Positions 1-7,047 of a DNA stretch of 30,480 nt are shown in pieces. The DNA is from CAZTCJ01 sp964612085. GTDB lineage: Bacteria; Pseudomonadota; Alphaproteobacteria; JAJFIK01. The notes below the pieces were generated by a model. It worked only from the letters and a program-made list of their open reading frames with translations, searched no databases and had not been told where the DNA came from. Position numbers and translations under genes: made by a program. How positions within the stretch are numbered: the stretch's first letter is position 1; every line of letters begins with the position of its first letter. The DNA is taken from positions 1-30,480 of the forward strand of contig CAZTCJ010000042.1 in NCBI GenBank assembly GCA_964612085.1, given 5' to 3'.

Positions 1-390
1 CTCCGGGTCCTCGAAATTGATCGAGTTGACCTTGAGCAGCGCGAAATAGCGTTCGCCGTCTTTCGGGCTGCGGATCTGGCCTTCAACCGTATCGCCTGTG
101 CGCAGGGAAAACCGGCGGATCTGGCTCGGGCTGACATAGATGTCATCCGGACCGGGCAGATAGTTGGCTTCCGGCGAGCGTAAAAAGCCGAACCCGTCTT
201 GCAGCACCTCGAGCACGCCGCCGCCCGTGATCTCGACATCGCGATCCGCCAATTGTTTCAGGATCGCGAACATCATGTCTTGCTTGCGCATGGCGCTGGC
301 GTTTTCGACTTCCAGCTCCTCGGCAAACTCCAACAGATCGGTCGGCGTCTTTGCCTTCAATTCCTGCAGCTTGAGCTCCTGCAGAGTCAT
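1..390 (-). CDS. rho: Transcription termination factor Rho, N-terminal part (cut by window edge)
   Basis: Rho is the hexameric RNA helicase that ends transcription on unstructured C-rich RNA. The reading frame runs from the ATG at 388-390 off the left edge, so only the first 130 residues are visible. They match the N-terminal half of Rho. Residues about 3-47 are the helical Rho_N domain (start MTLQELKLQELKAKTP). Residues about 55-130 are the cold-shock-like RNA-binding domain, with the RNP motif DGFGFLR followed by SPEANYLPGPDDIYVSPSQI. The ATPase domain would lie beyond the window. The gene lies downstream of hemE-hemH-hemJ on the same strand, the usual alphaproteobacterial order, but a terminator and a 292-bp gap separate it from hemJ, so it probably has its own promoter and leader. 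Identity is clear; only the extent is incomplete. Confidence 0.96.
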   Translation of the reverse strand, partial: MTLQELKLQELKAKTPTDLLEFAEELEVENASAMRKQDMMFAILKQLADRDVEITGGGVLEVLQDGFGFLRSPEANYLPGPDDIYVSPSQIRRFSLRTGDTVEGQIRSPKDGERYFALLKVNSINFEDPE

Positions 391-682
391 CGAAACTCAC
401 ACCTTCTCGGTTTGACTTCCGGCTTCGGGGTCAGCCGTCAGTGGATCGGAATTCAGGTAAAGGATGGAGAGGAGGGAAGATGTGGGCCAACCATCCAGTC
501 TACACAAGGTATCGCGCGCGGATTCCTCGCGTGAAACCAAGACTGCTGGCCGATACTCGCAACCCGTCACCCCTGACACGGGCTCGATTCGCCTCCTTTT
601 TAGCTGCTTTTTCCTGTTTGCGCTATAAAAAAACTTTAGAGCCGGTTCTAAAAAATGTGTAGACCCCTTTTCGAAGATTGTC
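391..682 (-). other. rho leader / hemJ-rho intergenic region
   Basis: This 292-bp gap separates hemJ from rho, both on the minus strand. The hemJ-proximal part holds the intrinsic terminator listed separately at 627-652. The remaining 236 bp before the rho start should hold the rho promoter and leader. I see no clear -35/-10 pair and no convincing small gene here; the short frames lack family resemblance. Confidence 0.5.
627..652 (-). terminator. Intrinsic terminator of the hemE-hemH-hemJ operon
   Basis: Read on the minus strand, a 6-bp stem TTTAGA/TCTAAA (652-647 with 640-635) closes a 6-nt loop and is followed by G and then seven T residues (633-627). It lies 31 nt past the hemJ stop codon and 237 nt before the rho start. 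It probably ends the haem operon transcript. The stem is short and AT-rich, so efficiency is uncertain. Confidence 0.6.
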
Positions 683-1132
683 TCAAAAAGGTTTTACGAT
701 CACTAAGATGACCACGATGATCATCACAAGCGTTGGCATTTCATTAAAGATCCGCCAGAACCGCTCCGACTTCGTGTTCTGATCCGCCTCGAACAGCCGT
801 TGCGAGCGGGCCAGATAGCCATGCATGCCCGACATAATCAGCACGAGTAACAGCTTGGCGTGAAGCCAGCCCATGCCCGGTCCGGTCAGACCGATGGTCG
901 CAATCATCCACAGACCGAACACCCACGCCACGATCATGGCAGGCGTCATGATTGCTTTAAGCAATCTTCGTTCCATAACCTTGAACGTCTCCGACTGGTC
1001 GGATCCGACGGCCGCCTTGGTGTGATAAACGAAAAGACGCGGCAGATAGAGAATGCCTGCCATCCAGGCAATCACCGCGATCATGTGGAGCGATTTCACC
1101 CAGAGATAGGCCGTTCCGGACAGCTCAAGCAT
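683..1132 (-). CDS. hemJ: Protoporphyrinogen oxidase HemJ
   Basis: HemJ is the membrane-bound enzyme that oxidises protoporphyrinogen IX to protoporphyrin IX in many alphaproteobacteria and cyanobacteria that lack HemG and HemY. The 149-residue length is normal for the family. It shows the family pattern: four hydrophobic segments, an N-terminal stretch LHMIAVIAWMAGILYLPRLF with a conserved His, Trp and YLPR, a second helix around VFGLWM, then WLHAKLLLVLIMSGMHGY, and a last helix at the C-terminus. The ATG at 1130-1132 is 51 bp downstream of the hemH stop, so it is likely co-transcribed with hemE and hemH and supplies the step just before ferrochelatase. Identification rests on motif recognition and context. 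Confidence 0.92.
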   Translation of the reverse strand: MLELSGTAYLWVKSLHMIAVIAWMAGILYLPRLFVYHTKAAVGSDQSETFKVMERRLLKAIMTPAMIVAWVFGLWMIATIGLTGPGMGWLHAKLLLVLIMSGMHGYLARSQRLFEADQNTKSERFWRIFNEMPTLVMIIVVILVIVKPF

Positions 1133-1183
1133 GGCTGACGTTCCTTCATTCGATCAGGCAGAATTTGGTCACGCTTTCGGCGG

Positions 1184-2284
1184 TCAAGCTTTCAGCGTTT
1201 CAGACTGATGTTTCGGCTTCGCGGCCGCAAGCGGGCCCTTGGCGGCAGGACAGCCTGCCCAGCGGTGCGGGCACACGCGCTGACCAGTATGGGAGCAGGG
1301 ACCCTGGCGGGTCAAAGCCGTCGCAACGCCGCGCACCAAAGAGTGAATGAAGTCGGGCTGGGTGCCAAGGGCCGGCACCCGCATATACGTGGACACGCCC
1401 GCTTCCTCGGCCAGTTCCTTGTATTCGATATCGAGTTCAACGAGCGTCTCGGAGTGTTCCGAAACGAAGGCAATGGGCACCAGGATGACCGCCTTGCCGT
1501 CGGCGCCCGCCCGCTTGATCTCGGCATCCGTGGACGGACCGATCCATTCGAGCGGCCCCACGCGGCTTTGGTAACAGGTCACCCAGTCGAGGCCGTCTAT
1601 CCCGAGCCTGTCCACAACTGCGGCGCAGGTTTGTTCCACCTGCCACTGATACGGATCGCCCCGTTCGACAGTGCGTTTCGGCAGCCCGTGAGCTGAAAAC
1701 AGAACCCGTGCCGGTTTTTCACCGGCCGCAGACAGCGCGTCCCGCAACAGCCCCGCATGGGCCTCAACCAAGCTGGGTTCCGTGGGAAAACAGCACAAGG
1801 TCGAGGTCGGCGCTTTGAAGCCGGCACGCTTGGCCTCCAGGTGCCATTCGCGCAGAGACGACGCGCTGGTCGTCGTGGAGAACTGCGGATAAAGCGGCAG
1901 CAGGACCACCCGGTCCGGCTTGAAAGCCTTGAGTTTTTGCACCGCATCGCTGGCCCGGGGGTTCCAGTAGCGCATGGCAAGGGCGATTTCGACGGCATCG
2001 TACTGGCCAGTGGCCTCCAAGGCCTTTTTCAAAGTACCGGCCTGGTCTTGCGTCAGGGGAACGATGGGCGAGCGCCCGTCCATCTGCTCGTAGATTTCCC
2101 GTGCGATCGGCGCCCTGCGCCTGGAAATCAGACCGGCCAAAGGCGTCCGCACGATGCCGGGCAGATTGATGATCGCAGGGTCGTTGAAAAGATTGAACAG
2201 AAAAGGCTGGACCGCATCCAAGCAGTCCGGCCCGCCCAAATTAAACAGCACGACGGCCAAACGGCCCCCAATTCGGCGCGTCAT
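1184..2284 (-). CDS. hemH: Ferrochelatase HemH with cysteine-rich C-terminal tail
   Basis: Ferrochelatase inserts Fe(II) into protoporphyrin IX to make haem. The 366-residue protein begins with the typical AVVLFNLGGPD (about residues 10-20). It carries the metal-site histidine in FSAHGLP (His199), the CYQSRVG stretch (about 237-243), and the active-site glutamate region SEHSETLVELD (about 275-285). The C-terminal tail has three cysteines, Cys330, Cys338 and Cys345, as expected for ferrochelatases that hold a [2Fe-2S] cluster; that role is inferred. The start is the ATG at 2282-2284, five bases after the hemE stop, so the two genes are almost certainly translated from one mRNA. The last ~20 residues are Lys/Ala-rich and look disordered. 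Confidence 0.95.
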   Translation of the reverse strand: MTRRIGGRLAVVLFNLGGPDCLDAVQPFLFNLFNDPAIINLPGIVRTPLAGLISRRRAPIAREIYEQMDGRSPIVPLTQDQAGTLKKALEATGQYDAVEIALAMRYWNPRASDAVQKLKAFKPDRVVLLPLYPQFSTTTSASSLREWHLEAKRAGFKAPTSTLCCFPTEPSLVEAHAGLLRDALSAAGEKPARVLFSAHGLPKRTVERGDPYQWQVEQTCAAVVDRLGIDGLDWVTCYQSRVGPLEWIGPSTDAEIKRAGADGKAVILVPIAFVSEHSETLVELDIEYKELAEEAGVSTYMRVPALGTQPDFIHSLVRGVATALTRQGPCSHTGQRVCPHRWAGCPAAKGPLAAAKPKHQSETLKA

Positions 2285-2289
2285 GCGGG

Positions 2290-3360
2290 CTACCCCCTCA
2301 TTTGCGGTGATGCCGCCTCCCGGTTCCAGGACCGGACCATCGAAACCAGCTCGGCTACATGTTCAGGCGGCGTTTCCGGCACAATGCCGTGTCCAAGATT
2401 GAAGATGTAGGGCGCTCGACCCAAACAGTCGAGGATATAGGCCACTTCACGCTTCAAGGCGTCGCCGCCCGCCACCAGAGCCATGGGATCCAGATTGCCC
2501 TGGACCGGTCCGATCTTTTGCAGATGGTCTCGCGCCCAGATGGGATCGAGGCCCGTATCCAGACTGACTCCGTGGACCCGGGTTTCCTGGAAATAGGCCT
2601 CGTAAAGGGGTCCGGCAGCGCGCGGGAAGCCGATCACTGGAATATGCGGATGGGCATCGTTGATCCGGGTCGTGATCCTTTGCGCCGGCGCGATGACCCA
2701 GGCGCAGAACAGGGAAGTCGGCAGGCCGCCCGCCCAACTGTCGAACAATTGAACCGCTTCGGCCCCGGCATCGACCTGCGCGATCAGATAATCGGCCGTC
2801 GCTTCGGTCAGAATCTCCATCAGCGTGGCGAACAGATCCGGATGGCGATAGGCGAACACCCGCGCCGCGTCGTGTCCGGCCGGACCCTTGCCGCCCAACA
2901 TATAGGTCGCCACGGTCCAGGGAGCGCCGGCAAAGCCGATCAAAGCCGTTTCCGGTGGTATGGCCGCCTTCAGACGCCGGACGGTCTCATAGACCGGCTC
3001 CAGGCCTTTGTGCATGTCCTCCGGTTTCAGCTTGGCGAGGGTCTCCGCATCGGTGATGGGATCGAATTTCGGCCCTTCGCCTTCCAGGAATTCCAGATGC
3101 TGTCCCATGGCATGGGGGAGCAGCAGAATGTCCGCGAACAGAATGGCAGCGTCGAAATCGTACCGGCGCAAGGGCTGCAGGGTGACTTCGCAAGCCAATT
3201 CCGGATTGTAGCAAAGGTCCAGGAAACTGCCTGCCTTGGCCCGCGTCTCCCGGTATTCGGGCAAATAGCGCCCCGCCTGACGCATGAGCCATATGGGAGG
3301 ACGGTCCGTCACCTGTCCCTTCAAAGCCTTTATGAATCGCTTCTGAGCTGGATCTGTCAT
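2290..3360 (-). CDS. hemE: Uroporphyrinogen decarboxylase HemE
   Basis: HemE removes four carboxyl groups from uroporphyrinogen III to give coproporphyrinogen III in cytosolic haem synthesis. The 356-residue length is typical. The first signature PPIWLMRQAGRYLPEYR is at about residues 21-37, followed by the substrate-site segment AAILFADILLLPHAMG. The second signature region GFAGAPWTVATYM is in the middle and FNLGHGIVPETPPEHV near the C-terminus. It is the first gene of the minus-strand haem operon and its start faces the gene-free region 3361-4036. In Caulobacter and Rickettsia hemE is the gene bordering oriC, so its promoter probably overlaps the origin, as it does in Caulobacter. Confidence 0.97.
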   Translation of the reverse strand: MTDPAQKRFIKALKGQVTDRPPIWLMRQAGRYLPEYRETRAKAGSFLDLCYNPELACEVTLQPLRRYDFDAAILFADILLLPHAMGQHLEFLEGEGPKFDPITDAETLAKLKPEDMHKGLEPVYETVRRLKAAIPPETALIGFAGAPWTVATYMLGGKGPAGHDAARVFAYRHPDLFATLMEILTEATADYLIAQVDAGAEAVQLFDSWAGGLPTSLFCAWVIAPAQRITTRINDAHPHIPVIGFPRAAGPLYEAYFQETRVHGVSLDTGLDPIWARDHLQKIGPVQGNLDPMALVAGGDALKREVAYILDCLGRAPYIFNLGHGIVPETPPEHVAELVSMVRSWNREAASPQMRG

Positions 3361-3447
3361 GGGAGAAAGGTCTCTCTTAGGGAATGCATCTCAACGGTCT
3401 AATCCTTTAACACTAATTATTATTTTGTTGTTGGAGTCTGTTGGTCT

Positions 3448-3456
3448 TGTGGATAG
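3448..3456 (-). promoter_or_regulatory. Candidate DnaA box
   Basis: The minus-strand sequence CTATCCACA matches the consensus TTATCCACA at 8 of 9 positions. It lies 18 bp past the end of the AT-rich patch in the presumed origin region. Confidence 0.45.
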
Positions 3457-3756
3457 CGCGCATGACCGCGCGCCTTTGGATTATGCCCGCTATCCCGCAC
3501 ATGGTGCGCCTTGTTTCATCAACCAGCTTTTTATGTCCATAACCGGCGGAAAGACGGAAAATAAGCCGGATTTCCGCGCCTGTGAAAGACATTGAAAACA
3601 GGGATGGCCGGAAAAGCTCTTCGTTTTCTCACCCAACCGTTCGACTTTGAAACACCGGGACAACTGCCCTGCCCCCTGGGTTTAGAATCGCGTTTCGTTT
3701 TGGCACAGGGTGCGCATTTTCGCAGCGGCCCCCTGCCCTGGCGAATCGTCCCAAAG

Positions 3757-3765
3757 TGATCCACA
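3757..3765 (+). promoter_or_regulatory. Candidate DnaA box (Caulobacter G-box type)
   Basis: TGATCCACA matches the DnaA consensus at 8 of 9 positions. To my recollection it equals the weak G-box class described in the Caulobacter origin. It lies about 90 bp before the palindromic repeats. Confidence 0.5.
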
Positions 3766-3853
3766 CGCCATGCGCCCGGCCATCCGCAAGACGATCCCCG
3801 TGGGGCATTCTGTTCACGGCTTTGCGCTTCAGCTACCGTGATTGCATGACAGT

Positions 3854-3929
3854 CTAGTGTGGCGGTTCAGGAATTCGCATGAGTGCATAGCGCCTGCTTT
3901 TGCGAATTCCTGAATCAAAACCACACTAG
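3854..3929 (+). repeat. Palindromic element 1 (CTAGTGTGG...CCACACTAG), member of an inverted pair
   Basis: This 76-bp element can fold into one long hairpin. The outer stem is 9 bp (3854-3862 with 3921-3929). An asymmetric internal loop follows, 3 nt on the left (3863-3865) and 6 nt on the right (3915-3920). The inner stem is 14 bp (3866-3879 with 3901-3914), and the apical loop is 21 nt (3880-3900). It is related to element 2 at 3943-4020: the longer 29-nt arms are identical at 21 of 29 positions. The ends read CTAG on both sides, which would suit insertion at a CTAG site. It has no coding capacity, so it is best described as a MITE- or REP-like repeat. Genome copy number cannot be seen here. 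Confidence 0.85.
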
Positions 3930-3942
3930 CAACGCTTTGACT

Positions 3943-4020
3943 CTAGTGTCGTTTCGGTTCGGAAGGTCGCTACGGCACGACCCGCGACTTATTAAGCGAC
4001 CTTCCGAACCACGACACTAG
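3943..4020 (-). repeat. Palindromic element 2 (CTAGTGTCG...CGACACTAG), inverted relative to element 1
   Basis: This 78-bp element has the same plan as element 1. The outer stem is 9 bp (3943-3951 with 4012-4020), the inner stem is 14 bp (3958-3971 with 3995-4008), and the apical loop is 23 nt (3972-3994). Its internal loop is 6 nt on the left (3952-3957) and 3 nt on the right (4009-4011), the mirror image of element 1, so the two copies point in opposite directions. Six of the 23 stem pairs differ from element 1, and all six remain Watson-Crick paired. A 13-bp spacer (3930-3942) separates the copies. The right end is 16 bp before the ppsR start codon, so it forms the ppsR leader or lies next to its promoter. 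Confidence 0.85.
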
Positions 4021-4036
4021 GAACAGGGTCACGATC

Positions 4037-4882
4037 ATGGCGCCAGCCAAACATTCGGCGGAAACCTATTTCCACGTTCACCTAGTATCGGACGCCACCG
4101 GCGAGACCCTGAACGCCATCGCCAAGGCGGCCGTGGCCCAGTTCGACGGCGCCCGGCCGCTTGAACATACCTATGCGCTGGTGCGTTCGGAGAGACAACT
4201 GGCCAAGGTGCTGGAAGAGGTCGAAGCCGCCCCGGGCGTGGTCATGTTCACCCTGATGGAAAACAAGCTCCGGCATCAGTTGGAAGCCCGCTGCCGGGAG
4301 TTGCGGGTTCCCGCCATTTCCGTGCTCGATCCTGTGCTCGATGCCCTGGCCAATTATCTGGGCGCGGATCTCAGCCATAAGCCTGGTGGCCAGCACGAGC
4401 TTGACGCCCGCTATTTCCACCGGATCGAGGCGCTCAACTTCTTCATGAGTCATGACGACGGCCAGAATGTCGGCGATCTGGAAAGCGCCGAGATCGTTCT
4501 GGTCGGTGTCAGCCGGACCTCCAAGACGCCCACCTGCATCTATCTGGCGAACCGGGGCTATAAAGCCGCCAATGTGCCCATCGTGCCGGGCGTGCCGCTG
4601 CCCGCCCAGTTGGAGGCGCTTCAGGGCCCTCTGGTCGTCGGTTTGATCACCAACCCGGACAGGCTCGTGCAGATCCGCAAGAACCGGCTTTTGTCCATGC
4701 GCTGCGAGGATCTGGTAGCCAGCGATTACGTGGATGAAGAGGCCGTGCGCGAGGAAATCCTCAATGCCAAACGGCTTTTCGCGCGTCTGGGCTGGCCGGT
4801 CATCGATGTGACCCGCCGCTCGATCGAGGAGACCGCCGCCGCCATCCTCAATCTCTATCAGGAGCGGGGGGAAACCCTATGA
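4037..4882 (+). CDS. ppsR: Pyruvate phosphate/water dikinase regulatory protein (kinase/pyrophosphorylase, DUF299; RP001 homologue)
   Basis: Proteins of this family switch PEP synthase or pyruvate phosphate dikinase off by ADP-dependent phosphorylation of a threonine, and on again by Pi-dependent dephosphorylation. The 281-residue length is typical. The N-terminus has the family stretch HLVSDATGET (about 15-24). A P-loop-like GVSRTSKTP is at about 157-165, followed by the conserved IYLANRGYKAANVPIVPGVPLP region. Which dikinase is the target cannot be told, because none is in the window. This is the gene that borders oriC on the side away from hemE in Caulobacter and Rickettsia. Its stop overlaps the maf start. 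Palindromic element 2 ends 16 bp before its ATG, and no strong Shine-Dalgarno is visible. Confidence 0.93.
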   Translation: MAPAKHSAETYFHVHLVSDATGETLNAIAKAAVAQFDGARPLEHTYALVRSERQLAKVLEEVEAAPGVVMFTLMENKLRHQLEARCRELRVPAISVLDPVLDALANYLGADLSHKPGGQHELDARYFHRIEALNFFMSHDDGQNVGDLESAEIVLVGVSRTSKTPTCIYLANRGYKAANVPIVPGVPLPAQLEALQGPLVVGLITNPDRLVQIRKNRLLSMRCEDLVASDYVDEEAVREEILNAKRLFARLGWPVIDVTRRSIEETAAAILNLYQERGETL

Positions 4883-5484
4883 TGGCCAACGCCCGCCTGG
4901 TTTTGGCCTCAGGCAGTCCGGTCCGCCGCGATCTTCTGGAAAAGGCCGGTCTCGCATTCGCAGTGGATCCGGCCAATGTGGACGAGGCGTCTGTCCTTGA
5001 GCGTATGACGCGCGACGGCGCGCCCGCCGAAGCGATCGCCCAGGCGCTGGCCGATCTGAAGGCGTTCCATGTTGCCGAACGCCATGCCGGGGCGTTCGTG
5101 CTCGGCGCCGATCAGGTGCTGGAGTGTGAGGGCCGCCTGTTCATGAAGCCCGCCGGCGCACAAGAAGCGGCCGATCATCTGCGCCGCCTGCGCGGGAAGA
5201 CGCACCGGCTCGTCTGTGCCCTGACTGTTGTCAGGAATGGCGCGGCCGTCTGGCGGCACGGGGATACGGCCATTCTGGAAATGCGGGACGTTTCCGATGA
5301 TTTTCTCAACGGCTTCGTGGCCCGCAATGTCCCTGACATTTTATCCAGCGTCGGCGCCTACCGGTTGGAAGATGAAGGCATACAACTCTTTAGCCGGATA
5401 GACGGCAGCTTTTTCACGATCCTGGGCCTGCCCCTTTTGCCTTTGCTCGATTTTCTGCGTATGCAAGGCGTAGTGCAGGAGTAA
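4879..5484 (+). CDS. maf: Maf-family nucleoside triphosphate pyrophosphatase
   Basis: Maf proteins hydrolyse non-canonical or modified nucleoside triphosphates to monophosphates and were first linked to septum inhibition. The 201-residue protein starts with LVLASGSPVRRDLLEKAG, a form of the family SxSPRR motif. It also has VLGADQVLECEG in the centre and a RIDGSFFTILGLPLLPLLDFL ending typical of the family. The ATG at 4879 overlaps the ppsR stop codon; a second ATG follows directly at 4882, so the true start could be one codon later. Overlap indicates translational coupling with ppsR. The pairing ppsR-maf-aroE-coaE-dnaQ is a well-conserved alphaproteobacterial string. Confidence 0.94.
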   Translation: MMANARLVLASGSPVRRDLLEKAGLAFAVDPANVDEASVLERMTRDGAPAEAIAQALADLKAFHVAERHAGAFVLGADQVLECEGRLFMKPAGAQEAADHLRRLRGKTHRLVCALTVVRNGAAVWRHGDTAILEMRDVSDDFLNGFVARNVPDILSSVGAYRLEDEGIQLFSRIDGSFFTILGLPLLPLLDFLRMQGVVQE

Positions 5485-5497
5485 GAACGGTGCCGTC

Positions 5498-6370
5498 ATG
5501 ACAGGGATCAATCCGCTTTCAGGGGCTGCAAAGCTGGCCGGCGTGATGGGCTGGCCCGTCGCCCATTCCCTTTCGCCCCGTCTTCACGGGTTCTGGCTGA
5601 ACCGCTATGGCATCGACGGCGCTTATGTGCCCTTAGCCGTCAGCCCGGAGGATCTGGCTGAGACCATCCGTCTGCTGCCGAAAATCGGTTTTCGCGGCGT
5701 CAATCTGACCTTGCCTCATAAGGAAACCGTGCTGCCGCTTTTGGATGAGATTTCGCCATCGGCCGCCCGGATCGGCGCGGTGAATACGGTCGTGGTTACC
5801 GATGACGGCGCGCTGCGCGGCGAGAACACCGATGGTTGGGGCTTTATCGAAAGCCTGATTCAGGCCACGCCCGACTGGATACCGCAGGATGCGCCGGCCG
5901 TGATCTTAGGCGCCGGGGGTGCCGCGCGCTCGGTTGCCTTCGCCTTGGGCGATGCAGGCGTGCCGCGCCTGATCGTCTGTAACCGGACGGAAAGCCGTTC
6001 CGAGGCTCTCGTTCGGACATTGACCGATGAAGGCATCGCGGCGGAAACCGGGCCGTGGCTGCCCGGGCCGAATATCCTGGCGCAGGCGGGTCTGCTGGTG
6101 AACACCACATCGCTCGGCATGGCCGGTGCCCCGCCTTTGGAGATTTCTCTCGACGGCCTGCCCGCCATGGCGACGGTGGCCGATATTGTCTATACGCCCT
6201 TGACGACGGATCTTCTGCATACGGCGCGGGTGCGCGGTCACCGGACGGTCGATGGGTTGGGCATGCTGTTGCACCAGGCCCGCGGCGGCTTCAGGGCCTG
6301 GTTCGGAACGGACCCGGAGGTGACCGAAGACCTGCGGATACATGTTCTGGACGGTTTACAGGGCGACTGA
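5498..6370 (+). CDS. aroE: Shikimate dehydrogenase (NADP+)
   Basis: AroE reduces 3-dehydroshikimate to shikimate with NADPH in the aromatic amino acid pathway. The 290-residue protein has the N-terminal substrate motif MGWPVAHSLSPRLHGFWL (Ser-Leu-Ser binds shikimate), the catalytic-lysine region GVNLTLPHKETVLPLLD, and AARIGAVNTVV. The nucleotide-binding Rossmann loop is LGAGGAARSVAFAL, with NRT (as in CNRTESRS) selecting NADP. VADIVYTPLTTDLL and GLGMLLHQARGGFRAWFG close the protein. It starts 13 bp after maf and ends one base before the coaE ATG, so it is part of the same operon. Confidence 0.96.
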   Translation: MTGINPLSGAAKLAGVMGWPVAHSLSPRLHGFWLNRYGIDGAYVPLAVSPEDLAETIRLLPKIGFRGVNLTLPHKETVLPLLDEISPSAARIGAVNTVVVTDDGALRGENTDGWGFIESLIQATPDWIPQDAPAVILGAGGAARSVAFALGDAGVPRLIVCNRTESRSEALVRTLTDEGIAAETGPWLPGPNILAQAGLLVNTTSLGMAGAPPLEISLDGLPAMATVADIVYTPLTTDLLHTARVRGHRTVDGLGMLLHQARGGFRAWFGTDPEVTEDLRIHVLDGLQGD

Positions 6371-6371
6371 C

Positions 6372-6989
6372 ATGTTGATCATTGGGCTGACCGGTTCGAT
6401 CGGAATGGGCAAGACGGAAACGGCGAAAATGTTCGCCCGTCTCGGTGTGCCCGTCTATGACGCCGATGCGGCCGTCCATGCCCTTTACGAACGGGACGGC
6501 GCGGCTGTCGTGCCCATCGCCGAAACCTTTCCCGGCACCGTGAAGGATGGCGCGGTCGACCGGGAAGCCCTCAGCCGGGCGGTGGTCGGCAAACCGCATG
6601 CCATGGAGATCCTTGAAAAGATCGTCCATCCCCTGGTGCGCGGTGAGCAGATCGCCTGGCTTCAAGCTCAGGCCCTGGCGGGCCATCCTATGGTCCTGCT
6701 CGATATTCCGCTTTTGTTCGAGACCGGCGGCGAGGATAAGGTTGATGTGATCGTGGTCTGTTCCGCACCCGAAGCGGTTCAGCGGGACCGGGTCCTGGAA
6801 CGGCCCGGCATGACGGCGGAAAAACTCGACGCCATTCTGGCCAAACAACTGCCTGACGCGGAAAAACGCGCCCGCGCCGATTTCATCGTGGAGACCGACA
6901 AGGGCCTCGATCATGCCTTCGGCCAGGTCAAGCGCATCGTCGAGACGCTTCATGGGCGGGACGGCACGATCTGGCCTTCCGGGCAGTAA
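6372..6989 (+). CDS. coaE: Dephospho-CoA kinase
   Basis: CoaE phosphorylates the 3'-hydroxyl of dephospho-CoA, the last step of coenzyme A synthesis. The frame is open from 6342, but the ATG at 6372 gives the standard N-terminus MLIIGLTGSIGMGKTETAK, with the Walker A loop GSIGMGKT at residues 8-15 and no extra residues. It lies directly after the aroE stop, so I prefer it. The protein is 205 residues. Other family features are VYDADAAVHALY (the D-A-D substrate motif), HPLVR, and LDIPLLFETGGEDKVDVIVVC. It is followed, after 58 bp, by dnaQ. Confidence 0.95.
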   Translation: MLIIGLTGSIGMGKTETAKMFARLGVPVYDADAAVHALYERDGAAVVPIAETFPGTVKDGAVDREALSRAVVGKPHAMEILEKIVHPLVRGEQIAWLQAQALAGHPMVLLDIPLLFETGGEDKVDVIVVCSAPEAVQRDRVLERPGMTAEKLDAILAKQLPDAEKRARADFIVETDKGLDHAFGQVKRIVETLHGRDGTIWPSGQ

Positions 6990-7047
6990 CGTCTCGTGCT
7001 ATTTCTGAATTTCTCAGTGATTCGCTAGGGATTGGCGACTTTCAAAC

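Larger units (their letters stand above)
3361..3853. other. oriC: Probable chromosomal replication origin (oriC) region
   Basis: This gene-free stretch lies between hemE and the RP001/ppsR homologue, the known site of oriC in Caulobacter crescentus and Rickettsia. An AT-rich patch (24 of 30 bases A/T) lies at 3401-3430 next to hemE. DnaA-box-like 9-mers with one mismatch to TTWTNCACA are at 3448-3456 (minus, CTATCCACA), 3581-3589 (minus, TCTTTCACA), 3699-3707 (plus, TTTGGCACA) and 3757-3765 (plus, TGATCCACA). The last matches what I recall as the weak G-box of the Caulobacter origin. A near CtrA-type site TTAA-N7-TATT is at 3407-3421. Genes diverge on both sides, as expected for leading-strand coding. 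Roughly one such 9-mer is expected by chance here, so gene context carries most of the weight. Confidence 0.75.

Noticed and set aside
3531..3817. Short minus-strand frames inside the presumed origin region
   Set aside because: They show no homology, no ribosome site and mixed codon patterns, and the position is an intergenic origin region in relatives.
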